Assembly: GCA_902782885.1 (NCBI GenBank)
Contig: CACZOW010000084.1
Span: 1-6,984, forward strand
DNA: 6,984 nt
Direction: 5' to 3'
From: an uncultured Ruminococcus sp.
Lineage (GTDB): Bacteria; Bacillota; Clostridia; UBA1212; UBA1255
In this document: in pieces, positions 1 to 5,792 of the stretch
Layout of the letters: every line of letters starts with the position of its first letter
How positions within the stretch are numbered: the first letter of the stretch is position 1
Position numbers and translations under genes: made by a program
Notes under the pieces: model-generated
Told to the model about the DNA's origin: nothing
The model's database searches: none
What the model saw: the letters and a program-made list of their open reading frames with translations, nothing else

Positions 1-68
1 GAGGTCGCGAGTGACGAAACCGATCCCTTTTCAAGACCGCCTCGTTATGACCGCTTCGATACCTCTCC
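1..68 (-). tRNA. tRNA-Ser(UGA), 5' part, running off the left edge; 3' half anomalous
   Basis: Read on the minus strand from base 68, the sequence starts with acceptor strand GGAGAGG, then UA, a D-arm with UCG/CGA stem and GG in the loop, and then GCGGU plus the seven-base loop CUUGAAA with anticodon UGA (serine). This matches my memory of clostridial tRNA-Ser. The next bases should be close to ACCGC to close the anticodon stem, but are AGGGA, which pairs at only two of five positions. A consensus promoter lies just upstream, so transcription looks real. The T-arm and 3' acceptor would lie beyond base 1. The gene may be an ordinary but odd tRNA with a 5-bp anticodon stem and long variable arm, a tRNA interrupted by an intron or insertion, or a decayed copy. 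The 5' half is fairly sure; its intactness is not. Confidence 0.6.
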
Positions 69-82
69 ACGAAGCAAGGCGG

Positions 83-112
83 ATTGTACAATACAGGGCT
101 CGCTCTTGTCAA
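83..112 (-). promoter_or_regulatory. Sigma-70-type promoter of the tRNA-Ser gene
   Basis: On the minus strand there is a perfect -35 box TTGACA (107-112), an 18-bp spacer, and a -10 box TACAAT (83-88, 5 of 6 to consensus). The predicted start near base 76 leaves a leader of about 8 nt before the tRNA 5' end at base 68, a typical layout for a tRNA gene. Confidence 0.7.
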
Positions 113-131
113 GTAAAAAGTGAAAACACGG

Positions 132-168
132 GTCCGCGGGGGCATAGTGTAAAGTTGTCCGCGGAGGC
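132..168. repeat. Pair of 12-bp direct repeats around CCGCGG, possible operator
   Basis: GTCCGCGGGGGC (132-143) and GTCCGCGGAGGC (157-168) match at 11 of 12 positions and are spaced 25 bp apart. Each contains the palindrome CCGCGG. They end just upstream of the predicted -35 box of the plus-strand gene starting at 250, where an activator or repressor could bind. In GC-rich DNA such words also arise by chance, so a regulatory role is only inferred. Confidence 0.3.
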
Positions 169-172
169 GGAA

Positions 173-202
173 TTGTGGAAAAAAAGCGGGCATTGTGATA
201 AT
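173..202 (+). promoter_or_regulatory. Probable promoter of the PHP phosphatase gene
   Basis: A TTGTGG box (173-178) and GATAAT (197-202) are separated by 18 bp, and TGT directly before the -10 gives an extended -10 form. The region around 197-210 is notably AT-rich for this GC-rich window. The start of transcription would fall about 40 bp before the ATG at 250. The -35 box is weak, 3 of 6 to consensus. Confidence 0.45.
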
Positions 203-249
203 ATATTAATAGGCGCCGTTGACGCCGGAATGAAACAGGAGATGTTCAG

Positions 250-1023
250 ATGATTGCCAACTATCATACACATTCGTACCATTGCCGCCATGCGGGCGGA
301 AAACCGGAGGAGTATGTTGTCGCCGCCATTAATAACGGGCTTGAGGAACTGGGGTTTTCCGACCATGTGCCCTATCCGTTTTCGAACGGCCACCGGTCCG
401 GGTTCCGGATGGATGTGGAAGAGACCGGCACGTATGTGGAGGAGATCCTGGAACTGAAGAGCAAATATGCGGGGAAGCTGAAGATCTATGTGGGTTACGA
501 GGCGGAGTACTATCCGGCGGAGTTTGAGGCGATGCTGCGGAATATCGGGCGGTATCCGGTGGATTATCTGATCTGCGGGCAGCATTTTTCGCGCAATGAG
601 TATGACGGGTATTACAACGGCGTAGCGACGGAGGATCGGGAGAAGCTGAAGGAGTACGTTGACCAGCTGACGGCGGCAATGCAGACCGGCGTGTATACGT
701 ATATTGCCCACCCGGATATGTTCAATTTTCGCGGGGATCCCGGCGCGTACCGCGAGGAGGTGCTGCGGCTGTGCGAGGCTTCGGTGAAGTACGGCGTGCC
801 GCTCGAGTATAATTGCCTGGGCATGGAGGGCGGCCGGCATTACCCGCGCCCGGAGTTCTGGCAGCTGGTGGCGGAGAGCGGTGCGGAGACGGTGATCGGT
901 TCCGATGCCCATCAGCCGGACCGTGCCGGAGATCCGGTGAGCGCGGGACGCGCCTTGCGCGAGCTGGCGGGATTCGGTATCGTGCCGGGGGACAGACCTC
1001 GTTTACGGAAGCCGGTTTTGTGA
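250..1023 (+). CDS. hisJ: PHP-domain phosphatase, histidinol-phosphatase HisJ family
   Basis: This 257-residue protein belongs to the PHP metal-dependent phosphatases. The family hydrolyses L-histidinol phosphate to histidinol, the penultimate step of histidine synthesis, in the cytoplasm. Visible metal-site motifs in order are HTH (H6, H8) with H14, SDH (D38, H39), GYEAE (E84), GQH (H112), AHP (H154) and GSDAH (D219, H221). Length is normal for the family. The ATG at 250 has a good Shine-Dalgarno AGGAG (237-241) with an 8-nt spacer. No other his genes are visible, so a different phosphate-monoester substrate is possible and the symbol is a family-level call. The C-terminus is odd: residues 247-250 (GDRP) are encoded by a copy of the dispersed GGGGACAGACCT element, only seven residues before the stop. 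The gene may form a transcription unit with the FAD gene 209 bp downstream. Confidence 0.85.
   Translation: MIANYHTHSYHCRHAGGKPEEYVVAAINNGLEELGFSDHVPYPFSNGHRSGFRMDVEETGTYVEEILELKSKYAGKLKIYVGYEAEYYPAEFEAMLRNIGRYPVDYLICGQHFSRNEYDGYYNGVATEDREKLKEYVDQLTAAMQTGVYTYIAHPDMFNFRGDPGAYREEVLRLCEASVKYGVPLEYNCLGMEGGRHYPRPEFWQLVAESGAETVIGSDAHQPDRAGDPVSAGRALRELAGFGIVPGDRPRLRKPVL
987..1010 (+). repeat. Dispersed GGGGACAGACCT element, copy A (in phosphatase C-terminus)
   Basis: The core GGGGACAGACCT (987-998) is followed by CGTTT, as in the copy at 6708. It is read as PGDRPR in the phosphatase frame, close to the stop codon at 1021-1023. The last residues (LRKPVL) look like the native family tail. Confidence 0.85.
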
Positions 1024-1030
1024 GGCTGAG

Positions 1031-1219
1031 CGGCGCGGGCGCGGGCCGGTCTGAAGGGTAAGGGCTCGGCGCTGGCGCGGGCCGGTCTGAAGGGCAGGAC
1101 TCGGCGCGGGCGCGGGCCGGTCTGAAGGGTAAGGGCTCGGCGCGGGCGCGGGCCGGTCTGAAGGGCAAGGGCTCGGCGCGGGCGCGGGCCGGTCTGAAGG
1201 GCAGGACTCGGCGCGGTGC
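1031..1219 (+). repeat. GC-rich 36-bp tandem repeat array, about five units
   Basis: The word GGTCTGAAGGG recurs at 1048, 1084, 1119, 1155 and 1191, giving periods of 36, 35, 36 and 36 bp. Each unit continues with an AAGGGCTCGGC- or AGGACTCGGC-type segment and ends GCGCGGGCC. The variants alternate, with AAGGGCTC in units 1, 3 and 4 and AGGACTC in units 2 and 5, which suggests duplication of a two-unit block. A partial unit precedes the first (1031-1047) and the last decays into the region before the next gene. The array fills nearly all of the intergenic space between the phosphatase and FAD genes. There are no spacers, so it is not a CRISPR array. From 1062 onward it is open in the FAD gene's frame but has no start codon there, so it is most likely untranslated. 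Confidence 0.9.
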
Positions 1220-1232
1220 GGAACGGTTTGAG

Positions 1233-3014
1233 ATGATTTATAATTTTCGTATTAAAATAGCGGAATTAGTTGGTACAGGCGGCAGGTTTTCTATTGATGA
1301 TCCAGCTTTTTTCAAAGTGTTGTGCAAGGCGATCCGTTCGGTGCAGGACGGGCATACCGCCGCGGGGCGGAGGCTGGCCGGGGCATTCGAATTGACGCCG
1401 TACAACGTCCGGATCCTCCGCCGCAGCCTGGATTTCCGTAAAGGGCGCGAGCCGGCGCTGGAGCTGAGCGTGAGCGTTGACGCAGACGGATTCGGCAGCG
1501 AACCCGGGAAAAGCATTTTCGTGAAGGGGGACAGACCCGTTTCTGAAAGTGCTGTTTCGGGCGGTGATGCTCCCGTTTCAGGCGCTGCGGTTCCCGTTGT
1601 GGTTGGATTCGGACCGGCGGGGATGTTCTGCGCGCTGACGCTGGCGCGGGCAGGGCTGAGGCCGGTTGTGCTGGAGCGGGGCGAGGATATTGACGCACGC
1701 GGCGTGAGCGTGGAACGGTTCTGGAGGACGGGCGTATTGGCGCCGGACAGCAACGTACAGTTCGGCGAAGGCGGCGCGGGGGCGTTTTCGGACGGAAAAT
1801 TGACCACGCTGGTGAAGGAGAAGCACCGCACCGGGCGCGCGGTACTGGAGACGTTCGTGGAGTTTGGCGCGCCGGAGGATATTCTGATCGACGCGTACCC
1901 GCATATCGGCACGGATCTGCTGCGCGGCGTGGTGAAACGGCTGCGGTGCGAGATCGAGCGGCTGGGCGGGCGCGTGCTTTTCGGGGCTAAATTGTGCGGG
2001 TTGATACGCGAAGGCGGCGGAGTCGCCGGCGTGGAGTATTCGCAGGACGGCACAGTCAGGGCGATCAATGCCGGGGGCGTTTTTCTTGCAATTGGTCACA
2101 GCGCGCGGGATACGTTCGAGATGCTGGCGGCGGGAGGCGTTGCGCTTTCGCCCAAGCCGATGGCGGCGGGTTTTCGCATCGAGCATCCGCAGGAGCTCAT
2201 CAACAAAAGGCAATACGGTTCGTACGCTCCCCTGCTTGCCCGGCGCTGGCCGGCGATATATAAGCTGGCGTTTAATACGGGGGACAGACCTGTTTCCGAA
2301 CGTGGCGCAGACGGCGGAATGCGCAGCGCGTTCACGTTCTGCATGTGTCCGGGCGGGTATGTTGTCAACGCCGCTTCCGAGCCCGGCGGCCTGGTCACCA
2401 ACGGCATGAGCTACAGCCGCCGCGACGGGCAGAACGCCAACAGCGCGGTGCTGGTGGGGATTGCCCCCGCGGATTACCTGCCCTGGGCGGAGTTTCCGGG
2501 AGATCCCCTTTCGGGCATGCGGTTCCAGCGTGCGGTCGAGCAGGCGGCGTTCCGGCTTACCGGCGGAAACGGACGGCTACCGCGCCAGGCTCTCGGCGCT
2601 TTTGCGGAGGCGCTGGGCGGCACGGCAAAAAGCTCTTTGGAGTCTGCGTTCCGGAGGTCTGTCCCCTGTATGAAAGGGTTTGAGACGCAGGTGAAGGGCG
2701 GATCGGAGGAGGCGGATCTGACGGGATTGTACCCGGGATTCGTGGCCGGGACGCTGCTGGCAGGCATCGCGCATTTTGACCGGATCATTCCGGGCTTCGG
2801 GCATCCGGCGGCAATATTGACCGGCCCCGAAACGCGCTCCTCTTCGCCGGTGCGGATCGTACGCGACCCGGATTCGTTCGAAAGCGTCAATTGCCCCGGC
2901 CTCTTTCCCCTCGGCGAAGGTGCGGGCTACGCGGGCGGGATCACTTCAGCGGGTATTGACGGTATACGCGCCGCCGAAAAATATATACAGAATAATGTGA
3001 ATAATGTGAGGTAG
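1233..3014 (+). CDS. NAD(P)/FAD-dependent oxidoreductase, COG2509 type
   Basis: This 593-residue flavoprotein resembles the uncharacterised FAD-dependent dehydrogenases of COG2509; its substrate is unknown and it is presumably cytosolic. An N-terminal domain (about 1-90, starting MIYNFRIKIAEL) precedes the dinucleotide-binding motif VVVGFGPAG (G125, G127, G130), with an acidic end of the second strand at VVLERG. Further family blocks are QFGEGGAGAFSDGKLTT, FCMCPGGYVVNA, NGMSYSRRDGQNANSA, GFGHPAAILTGPETRSSSPVRI and the C-terminal FAD motif GLFPLGEGAGYAGGITSAGIDG. The protein is somewhat longer than I expect for the family (roughly 530 residues). The excess lies where three copies of the dispersed element are read through: residues 99-105, 350-356 and 475-480. 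The start codon has only a weak upstream GGAA, but the N-terminus fits the family. The gene ends 6 bp before the next one. Confidence 0.85.
   Translation: MIYNFRIKIAELVGTGGRFSIDDPAFFKVLCKAIRSVQDGHTAAGRRLAGAFELTPYNVRILRRSLDFRKGREPALELSVSVDADGFGSEPGKSIFVKGDRPVSESAVSGGDAPVSGAAVPVVVGFGPAGMFCALTLARAGLRPVVLERGEDIDARGVSVERFWRTGVLAPDSNVQFGEGGAGAFSDGKLTTLVKEKHRTGRAVLETFVEFGAPEDILIDAYPHIGTDLLRGVVKRLRCEIERLGGRVLFGAKLCGLIREGGGVAGVEYSQDGTVRAINAGGVFLAIGHSARDTFEMLAAGGVALSPKPMAAGFRIEHPQELINKRQYGSYAPLLARRWPAIYKLAFNTGDRPVSERGADGGMRSAFTFCMCPGGYVVNAASEPGGLVTNGMSYSRRDGQNANSAVLVGIAPADYLPWAEFPGDPLSGMRFQRAVEQAAFRLTGGNGRLPRQALGAFAEALGGTAKSSLESAFRRSVPCMKGFETQVKGGSEEADLTGLYPGFVAGTLLAGIAHFDRIIPGFGHPAAILTGPETRSSSPVRIVRDPDSFESVNCPGLFPLGEGAGYAGGITSAGIDGIRAAEKYIQNNVNNVR
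1527..1548 (+). repeat. Dispersed GGGGACAGACC element, copy B (FAD gene linker)
   Basis: The sequence GGGGACAGACCCGTTTCTGA and its next bases encode GDRPVSE, residues 99-105. They lie in the linker between the N-terminal domain and the GFGPAG nucleotide-binding motif, where homologues should tolerate length change. One base of the core differs (C for T at position 12). Confidence 0.85.
2280..2300 (+). repeat. Dispersed GGGGACAGACCT element, copy C (FAD gene loop)
   Basis: This copy encodes GDRPVSE (residues 350-356), the same heptapeptide as copy B and in the same reading phase. It lies between YKLAFNT and FTFCMCPGGY, two conserved family blocks, and so probably forms a surface loop. Confidence 0.85.
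2655..2674 (-). repeat. Dispersed element, copy D (inverted, FAD gene)
   Basis: The reverse complement gives TTCATACAGGGGACAGACCT, identical over 20 bases to copy E at 3123-3142, which is in the opposite orientation about 450 bp away. In the FAD frame it reads RSVPCMK (from residue 475), in a stretch before the conserved FDRIIPGFGHP block. The shared left flank shows that the element extends beyond the 12-bp core. Confidence 0.85.
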
Positions 3015-3020
3015 TGTCAG

Positions 3021-5792
3021 ATGGATCGTATTGGGATCAGGATCAGAAACTGCCGTGGTTTGCGCGGTTCCCTGGTGAGAGCCGCGGCGAGCGTGCTGGC
3101 GGCGGTATTGGCGGCGGTGCTGTTCATACAGGGGACAGACCTGCTTCAGGCTGACCGGGGCCGGGCGGTGCAGGCGGCGGCGCAGACAGGCGTGACCATC
3201 GGGAAGGTGCTGTACAGCGAGGATTTCGACGGTGTTGCCGACGGCAAGCTGCCGGAGGGCTGGACGCTCAGCCCGACGCTCAAAAACGGCGGCAGCGCGA
3301 AGGTCGAAGGCGGCAAGCTGATCATTGACGCCAGTTCGGTGGAACTGGGCAAGGTGCTGCTGCCGAATACGTTGTCCGGGAACGGCAACTACGCCATAGA
3401 GGCGGACGTTGCCTTCCTGTCGAGCCGCGACGCCTCGCGCTGGATGTCCCTCGTGGCGCGCCAGCAGCCGACCGACCAGGATTACTGCCATATGTGCGTG
3501 AGGCGCAGCACCACCGCCGCCAACGGCGTTGAATTCGCGCTGCGTACCACCGGTGCGGGCTGGAATGTATTGACCACCGCGTCCGCCGCAAAGGATCTGG
3601 GCATTGACCGCGAAGTGCATATCAAAATGTGCATCACGGACAACTGGGTGTTCGAGTATATTGACGGCGACGAAGTGCTGGCGGGCGAGTTTCTGGACGG
3701 CATCCGTGGCGCGCTGGCCACCGGCGGCGTGGGGATCCAGGCGAATTTTTCGAAGATCAGCGTAGACAATGTGAAGGTCTCTGAATGCTCTTACGCCCAC
3801 GATCCGGAAGTGGTCGCGGACAAGCAGTATATCAGCCACAACTTCCTCAAAACGCCCGTGATCTCCGCGGCGGCAACCATCGCGGAGGCCGATTCGCTCG
3901 CCGCTGTTGAACGCCTTGCCGCGCTCGAGCAGCGCCCCGAGAACATAATACTTCACGTCGCGGACGACGGCTCCGTTACCTCCCCCGACGGACGGACCGT
4001 TCTGGGTACGCTGGACGAGATCACGGACAAGGTCTTCCGCAGCATGATCCCCGTTTTCGCCGTCCATTCGGAAGACGCCGCGGACGCGCTGAAGCAGTTC
4101 CTGAAGGCATCGAAACTGGTGGACTGCATGGTCATGTCCGAAGACCCCGCGCTGGTGGCGTCGATGCGAAAGACCAACACCAAGATCGGCGGCGTGATCG
4201 ACTTTACGGGGAACATCACAGGGGACAGACCTGCTTCTGAAAACGGCGGGGAGGCTGATGAAAGCCTGGAAGACAGGCTGATGGCGATCATCGGCACGGT
4301 CAACGGGAACAGCGCGAAGACGGCGCTGATCCCGGCGGATATTGCCCGCAAGGCCAACGTGGAATTTCTGCAGCACCGCCTGATCACCGTGTGGGTCAAA
4401 GAGGCCGCCGGCCCGGAGGAAGACGTCATGCTGCACGACGCGATCCTGAGCGGCGCCAACGGCGTTGTCACCGACACGCCTGAAAAGCTGATCGGCGCGT
4501 ACGAATTTTACAAGCACGAATTGGCGGTGCTGGTGCGCAACCCGATGGTGATCGGCCACCGCGGATTGCCCTCCTCCGCCCCGGAAAACAGCATCGAGAG
4601 CGCTAAAGAAGCCGTGGCGGCGGGCGTTGACTGCATCGAACTGGACGTGCGCCTCTCCTCCGACGGCGAGATATATATTTACCACGACAACGATGTGAGC
4701 TCGCTCACCGACGGCTCCGGCACGGTCAACAGTCTTTCCGCCGCGCAGCTGGACAAGCTCCGGCTGCTGCGTTCGGGCTCGTACGGCACGTTCAAAAAGT
4801 ACCCAAAGGTGCAGCTTCCCTCGCTGCGCGCGTTTTTCGAGGCGCTGAAAGATGACGACGTGATGTTTTTCATCGAGATCAAGGAAGAGGCGGGCAACAT
4901 TTCCAAAAAAGTCGCGGATATGGTGCGTGAATTCGGATTTGAGGACCGCTGCTGCATGATCACGTTCCTGTCGTCGCAGGTGAAGGCGTATCAGAAGGCA
5001 ATGCCGGAGATGTCGACCGGCCAGCTGATGGGCACGCCCTCGGGCAAGAGTTACGAGAACGTCGTGAAGAGCATCATCAGCCAGATCGCGCCTGAAAACG
5101 CGACCTTCAACGCCAACGGCGTCAACGACACCAAACTCGTCCGCGCGCTCATGTACCGCGGCATCACCGCCTGGCCCTGGACGTACAACCACGTCAGCAC
5201 GGCCGACGCGTACCTGCTGGGCGCCGGTGGCATCACCACCGACTTCTGCAACGTCGTTTCCCACGTGCCGGTGCGGATCGACATCGGCAAACAGTACGTG
5301 TTCACGCTGAATCCGGACGATCCGGAAATGAGGTCTGTCCCCTTTCATCCCGTGGTGTACAGCCGTATGGGCAAAGAGGAGACCGGGGGTAAAAACAGCG
5401 ACGGTTCCGTGCGGAATGCTCCCGAGCCGGTGATCCTGGAAGGCGCCGAACACGTGGAGATCGAAGGCAACACGATCCGCGCGCTCAGTGACGGCACCGT
5501 GCGGCTGGTGTACCGGCTGCGGACGTCAACGACGCCGGACCGCGAACCGGATATGTTCTCGGAATTCACGATCTATACACAGGTCGTCACGCTGAATATA
5601 GACTCGGGCGCGGACAAGAACGATCCGTTTGCGCCGGTGATCGACGAAAACGAGAATGACAACAGGAGATCAGGAAAGCGGGGCGGCGAGATCGCTATTG
5701 TATGCGGGATCGCCGGGGCGGTCATTGCCGCCTGCTGCGTGGCGCTGGCCGTGCACGGTAAGAAGAAAAATACCCACGACCAGAGCCGCTGA
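3021..5792 (+). CDS. Secreted, C-terminally anchored glycerophosphodiester phosphodiesterase with tandem GDPD-like domains
   Basis: This 923-residue surface protein probably hydrolyses glycerophosphodiesters outside the cell to glycerol-3-phosphate and an alcohol. Regions in order: an Arg-rich n-region and hydrophobic core (21-36) with a possible cleavage site after A54; a LamG-like beta domain (about 60-255, FDG...GWTLSP to VGIQANFSKISVDNVKVSE); a degenerate GDPD-like domain (about 270-505), lacking HRG and ELD but ending GVVTDTPEKL; an apparently active GDPD domain (511-755) with HRG (H513, R514), PEN (E522), ELDVR (E540, D542), YHD (H555) and IEIK (E619, K621); a beta-rich, perhaps Ig-like, segment (about 757-873); an acidic linker; and a transmembrane helix (about 889-911) with a KKK stop-transfer tail. 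Shine-Dalgarno GAGGT overlaps the previous stop, 8 nt before the ATG, which suggests translational coupling. Three dispersed-element copies lie inside (residues 37-42, 401-407, 771-775). The 3' end overlaps the opposite-strand CPBP gene by 123 bp. Confidence 0.88.
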   Translation: MDRIGIRIRNCRGLRGSLVRAAASVLAAVLAAVLFIQGTDLLQADRGRAVQAAAQTGVTIGKVLYSEDFDGVADGKLPEGWTLSPTLKNGGSAKVEGGKLIIDASSVELGKVLLPNTLSGNGNYAIEADVAFLSSRDASRWMSLVARQQPTDQDYCHMCVRRSTTAANGVEFALRTTGAGWNVLTTASAAKDLGIDREVHIKMCITDNWVFEYIDGDEVLAGEFLDGIRGALATGGVGIQANFSKISVDNVKVSECSYAHDPEVVADKQYISHNFLKTPVISAAATIAEADSLAAVERLAALEQRPENIILHVADDGSVTSPDGRTVLGTLDEITDKVFRSMIPVFAVHSEDAADALKQFLKASKLVDCMVMSEDPALVASMRKTNTKIGGVIDFTGNITGDRPASENGGEADESLEDRLMAIIGTVNGNSAKTALIPADIARKANVEFLQHRLITVWVKEAAGPEEDVMLHDAILSGANGVVTDTPEKLIGAYEFYKHELAVLVRNPMVIGHRGLPSSAPENSIESAKEAVAAGVDCIELDVRLSSDGEIYIYHDNDVSSLTDGSGTVNSLSAAQLDKLRLLRSGSYGTFKKYPKVQLPSLRAFFEALKDDDVMFFIEIKEEAGNISKKVADMVREFGFEDRCCMITFLSSQVKAYQKAMPEMSTGQLMGTPSGKSYENVVKSIISQIAPENATFNANGVNDTKLVRALMYRGITAWPWTYNHVSTADAYLLGAGGITTDFCNVVSHVPVRIDIGKQYVFTLNPDDPEMRSVPFHPVVYSRMGKEETGGKNSDGSVRNAPEPVILEGAEHVEIEGNTIRALSDGTVRLVYRLRTSTTPDREPDMFSEFTIYTQVVTLNIDSGADKNDPFAPVIDENENDNRRSGKRGGEIAIVCGIAGAVIAACCVALAVHGKKKNTHDQSR
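3123..3149 (+). repeat. Dispersed element, copy E (signal peptide of the GDPD gene)
   Basis: TTCATACA precedes the core GGGGACAGACCT (3131-3142), followed by GCTTCAGG. It is read in a different phase from the other forward copies, as FIQGTDLLQ (residues 35-43), directly after the hydrophobic core of the signal peptide. Confidence 0.85.
4218..4242 (+). repeat. Dispersed element, copy F (degenerate GDPD domain)
   Basis: ACA precedes the core GGGGACAGACCT (4221-4232) and GCTTCTGAAA follows. It encodes GDRPASE (residues 401-407), followed by an acidic, low-complexity stretch (NGGEADESLED). It lies in the middle of the degenerate GDPD-like domain, after the strand GGVIDF. Confidence 0.85.
5322..5342 (-). 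repeat. Dispersed element, copy G (inverted, C-terminal beta domain of the GDPD)
   Basis: On the minus strand the core GGGGACAGACCT (5342 down to 5331) is followed by CATTTCCGG, close to copies A, C and H. In the GDPD frame it reads RSVP (from residue 771), the same phase and peptide as the other inverted copy D. Confidence 0.85.

Noticed and set aside
11..253. Small 80-codon plus-strand open frame at the left edge
   Set aside because: It runs across the tRNA-Ser gene, both promoters and the phosphatase Shine-Dalgarno site; no recognisable protein features.
109..912. Minus-strand open frame opposite the phosphatase gene
   Set aside because: It is antisense to a clear PHP-domain gene, has no family motifs, and extends through the divergent promoter region.
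1031..1219. CRISPR array
   Set aside because: The repeats are directly adjacent with no unique spacers and no cas genes nearby; it is a simple tandem array.
1062..1232. N-terminal extension of the FAD protein through the tandem array (GLKGKGSARARA repeats)
   Set aside because: The frame is open but has no ATG, GTG or TTG in it, and the ATG at 1233 gives the N-terminus expected for the family.
2653..2672. Internal translation start in the FAD gene: GGAGGT followed by an in-frame ATG at 2670
   Set aside because: The 11-nt spacer is long, the product would start in the middle of the FAD domain, and the signal is simply the inverted element copy D.
2946..5453. Very long open frame (835 codons) on the minus strand opposite the GDPD gene
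   Set aside because: The plus-strand frame has complete catalytic motifs and domain structure. The antisense translation is rich in His, Arg, Val and Asp with no recognisable domain, as expected from antisense reading of GC-rich codons.
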